Part shown: one piece after another, positions 30,297 through 38,592 of the stretch
Layout of the letters: every line of letters begins with the position of its first letter
How positions within the stretch are numbered: position 1 is the stretch's first letter
Assembly (NCBI GenBank): GCA_013822585.1
Contig: PNKG01000004.1
Coordinates: forward strand, 1 to 41,770
DNA: 41,770 nucleotides
Reading direction: 5' to 3'
Origin: Opitutus sp.
Lineage (GTDB): Bacteria > Verrucomicrobiota > Verrucomicrobiia > Opitutales > Opitutaceae
The notes under the pieces: generated by a model
Database searches by the model: none
What the model was told of the DNA's origin: nothing
Seen by the model: the letters and a program-made list of their open reading frames with translations, nothing else
Translations under genes and position numbers: made by a program

Positions 30297-31415
30297 GTGC
30301 GCATCGGCCCGCATGAGTTTCCGTCGAATTTGTTTCTCTCGCCGTTGGCGGGTTACACCAACCTGCCCTTCCGGCTCGTCGTGCGCGAGATCGGCGGACT
30401 GGATTGGGCGACGACCGACCTGATCAATGCCCGCTCGCTGCTCGAGCGGAGCCGCAAGGCCCTGCAGCTCGCGCAGACCTCGCCCGCGGAAAAGCTGCTG
30501 TCCGTGCAGCTCTTCGGCGCCGTGCCCGAGGAGATGCGCGACGCCGCGGCGATGGTCGAGTCGATGGGCATCGCCTCGGTCGACATCAACATGGGCTGCC
30601 CAGTCCGCAAGGTTGTGGGCATCGGCGGCGGCTCGGCGATGATGACCGAGCTGAAGAAGACGCAGGCGCTCGTGCGCGGCATGGTCGGGGCGGTGCAGAT
30701 CCCGATCACGGCGAAGATGCGGCTCGGCTGGGACGAGAACAACCTCACGGCGCCCGACCTCGCGCGCGCCCTCGAGGACGTCGGCGTGGCGGCGATCTTC
30801 GTGCACGGCCGCACGCGCGCGCAGGGCTTTTCCGGCACGGTGAACCTCGCGGGCATCCGCGCGGTCGTGGAGGCGGTAAAGGCGATCCCGGTGATCGGCA
30901 ACGGCGACGTCACCACGCCCGACGCGGCGAAAAGGATGTTCGACGAGACGGGTTGCGCGGGCGTGAGCATCGGCCGCGGCGCATTCTACAATCCGTGGAT
31001 TTTCCGCGACACGCGCGACCACCTGCGCACGGGGGCGGCGCCGCCGGAGGCCGGCTTCGCCGAGCGGATCGCGGTGATGCGGCGGCATCTCGACCTGGCG
31101 TGCGAGGTGTTCGGCGAGGAGCTCGGCTGCCGGCTCTTCCGCAAACCCGCGGCGTGGTATGCGAAGCGCTTCGGCCCCGCGAAGGAGTTCAAGAAGGCGG
31201 TCGTCGGACTGAGGACGCGCGCGGAGTTCGAGGAGATTGTCGCGGCGTTCGAGAAGTGGCGCGCGCCGTTTTGCGACGAACACGGGAACCTGCTGCCACG
31301 CTTCCGACCGGACCCGCTCGTGGCGTCTTTCATGCGCGAAGGCGACCCGGACGATCCGGCGAGCGTGCGGCGCGACGCGATCCCCGTGCCGAAGGGCCCT
31401 GTGGATACGTGGTGA
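30297..31415 (+). CDS. dus: tRNA-dihydrouridine synthase
   Basis: Dus enzymes reduce uridines in tRNA with FMN and NADPH. With the GTG at 30297 the protein has 372 residues. LFLSPLAGYTNLPFRLVVRE (12-31) is the FMN-binding start. VDINMGCPVRKVV (95-107) holds the catalytic Cys101. Later blocks are KMRLGWDENN, IFVHGRTRAQGFSG, PVIGNGDVTT and GVSIGRGAFYNPWIF. The long C-terminal tail (about 250-372), with FRKPAAWYAKRF, is a helical tRNA-binding region. Other in-frame GTGs at 30246 (inside the palindrome) and 30270 are possible. I prefer 30297 because the family usually starts about ten residues before the first strand. DusB-type is likely, but the subfamily is not certain. Confidence 0.93.
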   Translation: MRIGPHEFPSNLFLSPLAGYTNLPFRLVVREIGGLDWATTDLINARSLLERSRKALQLAQTSPAEKLLSVQLFGAVPEEMRDAAAMVESMGIASVDINMGCPVRKVVGIGGGSAMMTELKKTQALVRGMVGAVQIPITAKMRLGWDENNLTAPDLARALEDVGVAAIFVHGRTRAQGFSGTVNLAGIRAVVEAVKAIPVIGNGDVTTPDAAKRMFDETGCAGVSIGRGAFYNPWIFRDTRDHLRTGAAPPEAGFAERIAVMRRHLDLACEVFGEELGCRLFRKPAAWYAKRFGPAKEFKKAVVGLRTRAEFEEIVAAFEKWRAPFCDEHGNLLPRFRPDPLVASFMREGDPDDPASVRRDAIPVPKGPVDTW

Positions 31416-31426
31416 GGTGGCGCGCG

Positions 31427-31464
31427 GCGCCCCGACACTCGGCGCACGTTCAACGTCGGGGCGC
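31427..31464 (+). terminator. Hairpin after dus
   Basis: GCGCCCCGAC and GTCGGGGCGC form a perfect 10-bp stem with an 18-nt loop, starting 12 nt after the dus stop. No T-run. The right arm can instead pair as GGGGC/GCCCC with the next bases, so two folds compete. Confidence 0.45.
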
Positions 31465-31595
31465 AAAGCCCCTCCCCCCACGCCGGATGAGGTGAGCGCC
31501 GACGTCCTCGGCGGCGCCGGCGTGCGCGGACTCGGCGCGCTTTGCGGCGCAAAAAGAGTGGCCCGCCCGGAGTTTTTGGCCCTCACTGCGCATCG

Positions 31596-32270
31596 ATGCT
31601 CAATCTCGTCCACCTGTGGGGCATCTTCCTCGGCACGGTGATCGGCCTTTTGCCGATCATCAATCCGCTGGCGGCCGCGCCCACGTTCCTCGCCATCACC
31701 GAGGGCGACTCGGATGCGCGTCGCCGCGAGCAGGCGCGCAAAGGCTGCCTCTACATGGTGAGCATCCTCGTGAGTTTCCTGATCGGCGGCACCTTCATCA
31801 TGAATTTCTTCGGCATCTCGATCCCCGGCCTGCGCATCGCGGGCGGCATCCTGATGACCGGCATCGGCATGAGCATGCTCGCGGCGCACAAGACCACCGA
31901 GGAAGACCGCGAGGAGCGCGAGGCCGCCCGCAAGAAGGTCGACGTGTCCTTCTCGCCGCTGGCCATGCCGATGTTGAGCGGCCCGGGCTCGATCGCGGTC
32001 ACGCTCGGCTTCACCTCGCTCGCTTCGGACTGGACCGACTACGGCGCGATCATCGCCGGCATCGTCGTGGTGGCGTTCATCACCTACCTCGTGCTGCGGC
32101 TTGCGGGCCGGATCGTGACGTTCATCGGGCCGGTCGGCATGAACGCGATGACGAAAATCATGGGCTTCCTGATCATGTGCATCGGCGTGCAGTTCGTGGT
32201 GAACGGCATCCTCGGCATCGCCACCGACCCGGAGCTGCTCCGCGGCATCAAGGCCGCGCTGGCCCACTGA
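31596..32270 (+). CDS. MarC-family membrane protein
   Basis: A 224-residue protein with six predicted helices and the MarC/UPF0056 pattern. LLPIINPLAAAPTFLAITEG (about 19-38) is the family's NP-x-x-A/G-x-P-x-F motif. RIAGGILMTGIGMSML covers about 82-97. LAMPMLSGPGSIAVTLGF (about 125-142) is the second, matching half with its P-x-x-x-GPG motif. The hydrophilic loop between (TTEEDREEREAARKK) is cytoplasmic or periplasmic; orientation was not determined. Function is unknown; the name comes from a former link to multiple-antibiotic resistance that was not upheld. The ATG at 31596 starts just before the first helix, and the upstream open frame is not hydrophobic. Confidence 0.92.
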   Translation: MLNLVHLWGIFLGTVIGLLPIINPLAAAPTFLAITEGDSDARRREQARKGCLYMVSILVSFLIGGTFIMNFFGISIPGLRIAGGILMTGIGMSMLAAHKTTEEDREEREAARKKVDVSFSPLAMPMLSGPGSIAVTLGFTSLASDWTDYGAIIAGIVVVAFITYLVLRLAGRIVTFIGPVGMNAMTKIMGFLIMCIGVQFVVNGILGIATDPELLRGIKAALAH

Positions 32271-32352
32271 CGGTTCAGCCGGGCCGAGCAGCCCAAAGGC
32301 GCGGGCTTGTCTGCGCCGCGGCGCCCTGTATGGTGCCGCGCAGATCGCCGCC

Positions 32353-32904
32353 ATGAGTTCCCCCGTCCCCGCCCCGCCCGCGGTGCTTGCGCCGCTGCTC
32401 AGCTACCTGCACAGCCTGACAACCGCGCGCGCGGACCTGGAGACCTTGAAGCGGCGGCTGACCGAATCGCGCGTCACTCTCGACGACGTGCGCGGCTACC
32501 TGCGCTTCGAGGACGACTGCTACTGCCGCAACCTCGTGGCGGAGAGCCCGTGGTTCAACGTGCTTCTGCTGTGCTGGAAGAGCGGGCAGCGTTCGCCGAT
32601 CCACGACCACGCACAGTCGGTGTGCGTGTTCAAGGTGCTGACGGGCGTCTGCAGCGAGACGAGCTATGCGTTTTCCCCCTGCGGCCAGGTGGTGCCGCTG
32701 CGGACGAAGGACCTGCACGCCGGCGAGATCGTCGCTTCGCACGACAGCGAGACGCACCAGGTGTCGAACCTGCAGCCCGAAGGCACGGCACTCGTCACCC
32801 TGCACGTCTATTCGCCGCCGCTGAAAACGATGAAGGTCTTCTCGATCATGGGCAGAAGCGGCGGCGAATGGCTCGCCCCCGAGCACAAGGCCGTCGGGGC
32901 GTAG
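32353..32904 (+). CDS. Cysteine dioxygenase (type I)
   Basis: This non-haem iron enzyme oxidises cysteine to cysteine sulfinate. The 183-residue cupin has the iron ligands His84 and His86 (SPIHDHAQS) and His135 (SETHQVSN). Tyr57 and Arg59 (CYCRNLV) match the mammalian YTRN motif that holds the substrate. Cys91 (SVCVFK) and Tyr153 (LHVYSPP) stand where the mammalian enzyme forms a Cys-Tyr thioether cofactor; many bacterial forms have Gly at the cysteine. The gene is alone between marC and the Pro-rich gene, so the physiological link (cysteine detoxification, taurine-type metabolites) is not shown by context. Confidence 0.93.
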   Translation: MSSPVPAPPAVLAPLLSYLHSLTTARADLETLKRRLTESRVTLDDVRGYLRFEDDCYCRNLVAESPWFNVLLLCWKSGQRSPIHDHAQSVCVFKVLTGVCSETSYAFSPCGQVVPLRTKDLHAGEIVASHDSETHQVSNLQPEGTALVTLHVYSPPLKTMKVFSIMGRSGGEWLAPEHKAVGA

Positions 32905-33106
32905 TCGCGGCCGCTCAACCGCGGTTCAGCCTTCGGGTCCGACGGGGGGCGGCGCTCCGCCACTTGAAGCTCCGGGTGCCGGCTGCCGGCTGCTTGACCC
33001 GGGCGGGCGGCGCGGTCGAGACGTTCGCGCGGGGACTGCGGCGGCGCGCCCCGGACCGGACCGGCACAGAAGCCCTGCAGCTTGGCCGAAAACCGGCCCG
33101 CGGAGG

Positions 33107-34411
33107 TCAGTTCCGGCGCTCGACGATCGCGCCGGTCTTGTCCTTGAACACCAGCAGGCGTGTCTCGGTGTTGTAAGACTCGAACGATATGCCCAGCTGC
33201 GGGTTCACCAAGTCGCCCGGGCCGTAGGCCGTGCGCTCGATGAACACGCGCGGATTGGCCCCGCCGCGCACGCCGCTGACCTTCAGGTTTTGCACCCAAG
33301 CCTTGAACGCCGCGCTCGCGGGCGGCGCCGCGACCGGCTGCGGTGCCGGCGGCTCGGGCCTGGCCACTGCGGGGGCGGCTGGCTGGGGGTCGCCTGTTGA
33401 TTTCTCCGCCGCGGGTGGCGGCGTGGACTGGGCCGCTTCTGCAGGCGCGGGCGCAGCGGCTGCAACGACCTCGCGGGTCGGATCGGTGTGGCCCTGCTGG
33501 GTCTTGGCGATCATGTCCTTGGTCCTGCCGACCGGTCCCGTGCCACCGGTGGGGGGTTCGGCCGGCGCGGTTGGTGGCGGCGGAGCCACGGCTTCCGCCT
33601 GGGCGGGTCCGGGCGCGGGTTCGACCGTCTTCTTGGCCACCGGCGCAGCCTTGCGCACCGGCGGCGGCTCGGGCGGCGGGGCGGCGAGGAATTTCATGGC
33701 CGCCAAGCCGCCGCCCGCGAGCACGGCGACCGCAACGGCCGCCAGGAACAGTTTCTTCCGCTTGTCGCCCGCCGCAAGGGGAGCAGGCGCGGGCTCCTGC
33801 CCTTCCGCCACCTGGGGCGGAGGCGGCAGACCGCCGGCTCCGGATGGCGCCACCATCCTGAACCCGGGCGGGGGTGGAAATTTTTTGCCCGGAGGCGGCG
33901 GGAATTTCGGGGCGGCCGGCACCTCCGCCGCGGCCGGGGGCGGGGTTTCCGCGGCGGGTGGAGGCGGCGCGGCAGCGGGTGGCGCGGCGGCGGGTGGAGG
34001 AGCTTCCGGAGGCGGCACGATCGGTCCCGCGGCCGCAGGGACGGGAGCGGCGGACGGATCGCGGGGCTTGAGGGAGAATTTCGCGCGGCCTTCCGCGGGT
34101 TTCGGCGATTCGGCCGGGGCATCCGGCGCCGACGGGGGCGGCATCGGCGGCGCGCTTGGTGCCGGTGCAGGCGGCGGAGACGGCTCGGGTGCCGCGGCGG
34201 GAACCGGGGTCGCCGGCGTCGAATCGCCTCCGCCGATGCGCGGCTTCAGGCGCGGCATGGGCGGAATCGACGATGTGGAAGACGCAGCGGGGGCGGGCGG
34301 GGGCGACGGAGGTTGGGGCGCGGAGTCCGCGGGGGTCGGCGGATTGGTGGCCGGAGACTCGCCTCCGAGCCTGGGCTTGAGGCGGAGCTTCTGGGAGTTC
34401 TCGTCGCTCAT
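33107..34411 (-). CDS. Pro-rich single-pass membrane protein with GspB/PilP-like tail
   Basis: The 434-residue protein is very rich in Pro and Ala. Three related blocks, KLRLKPRLGG (about 8-17), PRLKPRIGGG (about 53-62) and KFSLKPRDP (about 110-118), form a spaced LKPR motif on the presumed cytoplasmic side. A single membrane helix (LFLAAVAVAVLAGGGLAAM, about 222-240) follows a KRKK stop. After another Pro/Ala-rich spacer comes a folded C-terminal domain (about 370-434): WVQNLKVSGVRGGANPRVFIE, then YGPGDLVNPQLGISFE and LLVFKDKTGAIVERR. This tail resembles pilus/secretion accessory proteins of the GspB or PilP kind, which also use an 'I.GV......V.I....Y..GD' pattern, but the match is loose. 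The function is not established. Confidence 0.8.
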   Translation of the reverse strand: MSDENSQKLRLKPRLGGESPATNPPTPADSAPQPPSPPPAPAASSTSSIPPMPRLKPRIGGGDSTPATPVPAAAPEPSPPPAPAPSAPPMPPPSAPDAPAESPKPAEGRAKFSLKPRDPSAAPVPAAAGPIVPPPEAPPPAAAPPAAAPPPPAAETPPPAAAEVPAAPKFPPPPGKKFPPPPGFRMVAPSGAGGLPPPPQVAEGQEPAPAPLAAGDKRKKLFLAAVAVAVLAGGGLAAMKFLAAPPPEPPPVRKAAPVAKKTVEPAPGPAQAEAVAPPPPTAPAEPPTGGTGPVGRTKDMIAKTQQGHTDPTREVVAAAAPAPAEAAQSTPPPAAEKSTGDPQPAAPAVARPEPPAPQPVAAPPASAAFKAWVQNLKVSGVRGGANPRVFIERTAYGPGDLVNPQLGISFESYNTETRLLVFKDKTGAIVERRN

Positions 34412-34513
34412 GCGGCCGGAAGGCTGGAGGATTTTGCGGACGGCGGAAACAAAAAGATGCCGTCAACCGGCCAAGCGTGACAATTCGCCGCCCTTGGACA
34501 GAGTGACGCTGCC

Positions 34514-34975
34514 ATGCGCCCCGACCGCACGTTTCGTTCCAAGGTGGATGTGTGGCTGGTCGTTTTGTTGGGCGTGTCCGCCGCCCTGCCCTTGCTGGCC
34601 GCGGGCTGGCTCGTCTGGCGCGGGGAGTTTCGCGGCGTCCTGCTCCTGGGCCTGTGGGGCGCGGTGATGCTGCTGGCCGTCGGGGTGCTCACCGTGCCGC
34701 TGCGCTATGTCTTCCGAGCGGACCGGCTGCACATCCAGAGCGGCTGGCTCGAATGGGATGTCCCCTATGCCGGGCTGCGGAAAGCCGCGCCTTCCCTGAA
34801 CCCGCTCTCGGCCCCGGCGTGGTCGATCCATCGCGTGAAACTCGAGTCGGCCGGCGGCTCCTTCATCCTCGTCTCGCCAGACGACCGGAAATCGTTCATG
34901 GATGAACTCGCCGCCCGCTGCCCGCACCTCGTGCGGACCGCCGACGGCCTTGCCGCCCGCCCTCCTTCCCCATGA
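34514..34975 (+). CDS. Bacterial PH-like membrane protein
   Basis: A 153-residue protein with two helices (about 13-33 and 41-60) and a C-terminal domain resembling the bacterial PH-like family (bPH_4, DUF1200). Its landmarks are RYVFRADRLHIQSGWLEWDVPYA (about 64-86), APAWSIHRVKLE (about 100-111), and SFILVSPDDRKSFMDELAARC (about 116-136). The V/ISP-D-x-x-x-F motif near the end is characteristic. The stop overlaps the next gene's start (ATGA). It is divergent from the Pro-rich gene. No function is known for the family. Confidence 0.82.
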   Translation: MRPDRTFRSKVDVWLVVLLGVSAALPLLAAGWLVWRGEFRGVLLLGLWGAVMLLAVGVLTVPLRYVFRADRLHIQSGWLEWDVPYAGLRKAAPSLNPLSAPAWSIHRVKLESAGGSFILVSPDDRKSFMDELAARCPHLVRTADGLAARPPSP

Positions 34976-35532
34976 AGCGCACGACCGCCAAGCTCGCCGG
35001 CATCACCGCCGCGGCGGTGAAGAAAGCCACCGGCCGCGACTGGGCCGACTGGGTCGAGCTGCTCGACGCCGCGGGGGCGAAGTCCTGGCCCCACCCCGAG
35101 ATCGCGCTCTGGCTGCACAAGAAGCACCAGATCGCCGACTGGTGGTGCCAGATGGTGACCGTCGGCTACGAGCAGGCCGCCGGCCGGCGCGTGAAGCACC
35201 AGAAGACCGACGGCTTCGAGGTCAGCGTGAGCAAGACGATCGCCGCGCCCGTCGCCAACGCCTTCGAGGCGTGGCGCGACGCCGCGCTGCGCGAGCAATG
35301 GCTGCCGCGCACCCCCCTCTCCGTCCGCAAGGCCACCCCGCACAAATCCATCCGCATCCGCTGGCCCGACGACACCAGCGTGTCGGTCAATTTCTGGCCC
35401 AAGGGGCCGCTGAAGTGCCAGGTCGTCCCCCAGCACGGCAAATTGCCGAGCGCCGCCGCCGCGGAGGAGATGAAGGCCTATTGGAACACGCAGCTCGAGG
35501 CGCTCCGCGTGTTTCTCGAGCGCAAGGCCTGA
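34972..35532 (+). CDS. DUF4287-like plus SRPBCC/AHSA1-like protein
   Basis: A 186-residue protein of two parts. Residues about 10-75 (VKKATGRDWADWVELLDAAG, then HPEIALWLHKKHQIADWWCQMVTVGYEQAAG) match a small helical domain of the DUF4287 kind. Residues about 80-186 (VSKTIAAPVANAFEAWRD, REQWLPRT, IRIRWPDDTSVSVNFWPKG, and the final helix with YWNTQLEALRVFLERKA) look like an SRPBCC hydrophobic-ligand domain of the AHSA1 type. It overlaps the bPH gene by 4 bp. A ligand-binding or stress role is possible, but nothing in the sequence fixes it. Confidence 0.8.
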   Translation: MKRTTAKLAGITAAAVKKATGRDWADWVELLDAAGAKSWPHPEIALWLHKKHQIADWWCQMVTVGYEQAAGRRVKHQKTDGFEVSVSKTIAAPVANAFEAWRDAALREQWLPRTPLSVRKATPHKSIRIRWPDDTSVSVNFWPKGPLKCQVVPQHGKLPSAAAAEEMKAYWNTQLEALRVFLERKA

Positions 35533-35597
35533 TCGCCGGCGGTTGCCCCGGGCTCATCTTCTTGCGCCCGCACGGCGCGGCGGCCAAATAGGCGGCG

Positions 35598-36269
35598 ATG
35601 CCCCGCCTGTTCCGCCTCGCGTTGCTGACGCTCGTCCTCCTCCCCGCCCTGCCCGCGCAGGAGGTGCAGCGGCACGGCCTCGTCTTCGAGCGCTGGGTGC
35701 GGGATTCGTTCTTTGGCGGCCACCGGCCGAAGAGCTACACGCAGCGCTGGGACATTCCCGCCGAAGCCAACAAGGACCACGGCGGCGTGCCGGTGAATCC
35801 CAAGGCCGTGAAATACGGCGCGCCGGTCGACCTCGGCGACGCGCTGCGCCAATACGAGATCGACACGCCGTTCATCCTGCTCCTCGGCTTCTGGCGGCAG
35901 GAAGGCGACTTCAAGCGTTTCACCAACCTGCTCGCCCCGCGCGTCACGCCCGAGCAATGGCGCCGGCTCTGGGCGCCCATCACCTACGCCGACTTGCTCA
36001 AGCTCGATGCGATCGTGAAGGATCCCGCCCTCCGCCTCGAGGAGGCGCGGCGGCAAGTCCTGAAAATCAAGAGCGCCCCGCCCTTCACCCAGGCGGTCAT
36101 CCAGGTGAACCCGAAGCTCGATGCCCGGCAGCGCCGCCTGCAGTGCTCGATCCGCTTCGACGACGTCTTCCGGCATCTCGCGCCCGAAGCCGACCCACGG
36201 CCGCAGGCCGCGCCGGCGTTGTGGGGCCGGGAGTTTCCCGGCCCCATCGCCTCGCCCCCGCGCAACTGA
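35598..36269 (+). CDS. Exported protein with possible PD-(D/E)XK-like fold
   Basis: A 223-residue protein with an N-terminal signal peptide (MPRLFRLALLTLVLLPALPA, about 1-20). After it, HGLVFERWVRDSFFGG (26-41), YTQRWDIPAEAN (47-58), GVPVNPKAVKYGAPVDLGDA (63-82) and FILLLGFWRQEGDFKRF (92-108) follow one another. An acidic N-terminal helix, an aspartate in a strand, then 'P-V-N-P-K', then 'D-A-x-R-Q' and a hydrophobic strand recall type II restriction enzymes with the PD-(D/E)XK fold. This is inference by pattern, not an assignment. If correct, a signal peptide on such a fold would be unusual. It is codirectional with the previous gene after a 65-bp gap. Confidence 0.7.
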   Translation: MPRLFRLALLTLVLLPALPAQEVQRHGLVFERWVRDSFFGGHRPKSYTQRWDIPAEANKDHGGVPVNPKAVKYGAPVDLGDALRQYEIDTPFILLLGFWRQEGDFKRFTNLLAPRVTPEQWRRLWAPITYADLLKLDAIVKDPALRLEEARRQVLKIKSAPPFTQAVIQVNPKLDARQRRLQCSIRFDDVFRHLAPEADPRPQAAPALWGREFPGPIASPPRN

Positions 36270-36411
36270 CCGGCACGGGACGATAACTTCTGGTGATTGG
36301 CCGCAGCAGCGGGCTGCAATTCACCACTGCGGACTCGCCCGGCGCGACGCCGGTGTTACACTACCCTTGCGGCGGAGCGCACCGCCCGCCGCCAGTCCGC
36401 AACCCCAACCG

Positions 36412-36418
36412 AAGGAGG
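36412..36418 (+). promoter_or_regulatory. Ribosome binding site of the kinase-like gene
   Basis: AAGGAGG, five bases before the ATG at 36424. It is one of the strongest ribosome binding sites in the window and fixes the start. Confidence 0.85.
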
Positions 36419-36423
36419 CTCCC

Positions 36424-37164
36424 ATGGCACCGCACACCTACCTCGAACAAGGTCTCTCCGTCCTGCGCGCGCGCCTGCGCACACCGTCCTCCATCCCGGG
36501 CGCACGGCAGGAAATCCGGCCCTTTGTCACGCTCTCGCGCGAGGCCGGCGCCGGCGCGACGACCCTCGGCCGCGAGCTGATCCCGCTGCTCGACCGCGAA
36601 TTCCGCGATCCCGCGCACGCCTGGGTCTTTCTCGACCGCGACCTGCTGACCCAGGCGCTCACGCACCATCAGCTGCCGGCGCGCCTCGCCGAATACTTGC
36701 CGGAGGACCGCGTCTCGGAAATCCGCGCCGCCATCGGCGAACTCGTCGGCCTGCATCCCTCGCTCTGGCAGCTCGGGCAGAAAGTCAGCGAGGCCATCCT
36801 CCAACTCGCGCATGTCGGCCACGTCGTCTTCTCCGGCCGCGCGGCCCATCTCGTCACGCGCGCCCTGCCCGGCGGCCTGCACGTCCGGCTCGTCGCCCCG
36901 CGCGACGTCCGCATCGCCCGGACCGCGACGGCATTGAAGCTGAGCCGCGAGAAAGCCGAGGCGCACATCGACCGACAGGACGAGGCCCGCCGGCGCTTCG
37001 TCCGGTCGAACTTCGACCAGGACATCGAGGATCCGCACAGCTACGATCTGGTGATCAACACGGACCGCGTCTCCGCCGCCAGCGCCGCGCGGCTCGTGGT
37101 CGCCGCGCTGCGCGAGCGCATGGCGCAGGCCCAACCCGCCCCGGCCCCGCTCGTCACCGCCTGA
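36424..37164 (+). CDS. Cytidylate kinase-like family protein
   Basis: A 246-residue protein of the cytidylate kinase-like group. FVTLSREAGAGATTLGREL (about 34-52) is a P-loop-type strand-loop-helix in which GAGATT takes the place of GxxxxGKS. AWVFLDRDLLTQAL (about 64-78), GHVVFSGRAAHLVTRAL (about 138-154), LHVRLVAPRDVRIARTA (about 157-173) and the final DPHSYDLVINTDRVSAASAA (about 200-220) are the usual later blocks. The missing Lys in the loop is normal for this group. Substrate and partner are unknown. A strong ribosome binding site and a 154-bp upstream region suggest its own promoter. Confidence 0.88.
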   Translation: MAPHTYLEQGLSVLRARLRTPSSIPGARQEIRPFVTLSREAGAGATTLGRELIPLLDREFRDPAHAWVFLDRDLLTQALTHHQLPARLAEYLPEDRVSEIRAAIGELVGLHPSLWQLGQKVSEAILQLAHVGHVVFSGRAAHLVTRALPGGLHVRLVAPRDVRIARTATALKLSREKAEAHIDRQDEARRRFVRSNFDQDIEDPHSYDLVINTDRVSAASAARLVVAALRERMAQAQPAPAPLVTA

Positions 37165-37240
37165 TCCCATCGGCATTCCGGGGCTCCCCCGCGCGCCGTC
37201 GGTTGACTCGCGCGGGCCGCCCCCGCAGCGTCGCGGGCGC

Positions 37241-38533
37241 ATGACGAACCCCGCGTCGCCCCCGCCACTCGTGCGCGCCCTCGGCCGCTGGACGATGGTC
37301 GCCCTCGTCATCAACGCCGTGCTCGGCTCCGCCATCTTCGGCCTGCCGGGCAGCATCGTGAAGCTCGTCGGCGCCGCCGCGCCGCTCGCCTACCTGCTCT
37401 CCGCGGCGGCGATGCTCGTGTTCATCGCGGTGTTCGCCGAGCTCAGCTCGCAGTTCAGCGAGCCCGGCGGCCCCTACCTCTACGCGCGCGAGGCCTTCGG
37501 GCGCTTCTGGGGCATCGAGATGGGCTGGTTCATCTGGCTCGTGCGCCTCACCGCCGCCGCGGCCAACGCCAACCTCTTCGTCATCTACCTCGGCGAATTC
37601 TGGCCCGCCGCCACGTCGCCGCTCCCGCGCGCGCTCGTGCTCGCCGCGCTGCTCGGCGGGCTGATGCTCGTCAACTACCGCGGCGTCTCCGGCGCGGCGC
37701 GGCTCTCCAACGTCTTCACCGCCGCCAAACTCCTGCCGCTCGCGCTGCTCGCCGTCGCCGGCTTCGCGCTCACGCCGTCGGCGCCCGTCGCACCCGTGCC
37801 CGAGCCGGCCGGGACGAAATGGCTGGGCGCCTTCCTCATCCTGCTCTTCACCTACGGCGGCTTCGAGACGGCGCTCATCCCCGCCGGCGAATGCCGCGAC
37901 GCCCGCCGCGACCTGCCCTTCGCCCTCGGTGTCGGCCTCGCCGTCATCACCGCCATCTACGTGCTGCTGCAGATCGTGGCCATGCGCGCCGTGCCGAACC
38001 TCGCCGACAGCGCGCGTCCGCTGGCCGACGCCGCGCGGGCGCTCATCGGACCGCCCGGCGCGGCATTCATCGCCCTCGGCGCGATGATCTCCACCTCCGG
38101 CTACCTCAGCGCGCAGCTCCTCGCCGTGCCGCGACTCACGATGGCCCTCGCCCAACGCGGCGACTTCCCCGCGCCGCTCGGCGCCGTGCATCCGGTCCAC
38201 CGCACGCCGCACCTCTCCATCCTCGCGTGGGGCGCGCTCGCCTGCGGTCTCGCGCTCTACGGCAGCTTCACGTGGAACGTCGCGCTCTACGGCGCCGCGC
38301 GCCTGCTCACCTACGGCCTCTCCTGCGCCGCGCTGCTCAAGCTCCGCCGCGCGCGCCCCGACGCCCCCGCGCTGCGCATCCCGGCCGGCAATGCCCTCGC
38401 CGTCCTCGGCCTCGTGCTCTGCCTGCTCATGGCGCAGGCGATGGAGCTCAGCCACCTGTGGGCCATCGCCCTCGTGGCGGCGGTGGCGGCGACCAACTGG
38501 TTTTTCGTCCGCCGCCCCGGGCCGGGCCGCTGA
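37241..38533 (+). CDS. APC-family amino acid permease
   Basis: A 430-residue transporter with twelve predicted helices. The first helix has the family's unwound glycine motif in VLGSAIFGLPG (about 28-38). FSEPGGPYLYAREAFG covers about 72-87, and LFTYGGFETALIPAGE (about 202-217) is the sixth helix with the substrate-binding segment. PRLTMALAQRGDFP covers about 287-300. These are the hallmarks of the amino acid-polyamine-organocation superfamily. The substrate is unknown. It starts 76 bp after the kinase-like gene. Confidence 0.92.
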   Translation: MTNPASPPPLVRALGRWTMVALVINAVLGSAIFGLPGSIVKLVGAAAPLAYLLSAAAMLVFIAVFAELSSQFSEPGGPYLYAREAFGRFWGIEMGWFIWLVRLTAAAANANLFVIYLGEFWPAATSPLPRALVLAALLGGLMLVNYRGVSGAARLSNVFTAAKLLPLALLAVAGFALTPSAPVAPVPEPAGTKWLGAFLILLFTYGGFETALIPAGECRDARRDLPFALGVGLAVITAIYVLLQIVAMRAVPNLADSARPLADAARALIGPPGAAFIALGAMISTSGYLSAQLLAVPRLTMALAQRGDFPAPLGAVHPVHRTPHLSILAWGALACGLALYGSFTWNVALYGAARLLTYGLSCAALLKLRRARPDAPALRIPAGNALAVLGLVLCLLMAQAMELSHLWAIALVAAVAATNWFFVRRPGPGR

Positions 38534-38537
38534 CACC

Positions 38538-38554
38538 GCGCACAACCGGTGCGC
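38538..38554 (+). terminator. Short hairpin after the permease gene
   Basis: GCGCAC and GTGCGC form a 6-bp stem with a 5-nt loop, 4 nt after the stop, followed by ATGTTT. A weak candidate. Confidence 0.3.
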
Positions 38555-38592
38555 ATGTTTCGCCAAGATAATCAGGTCAGGAACCGGTTGCT

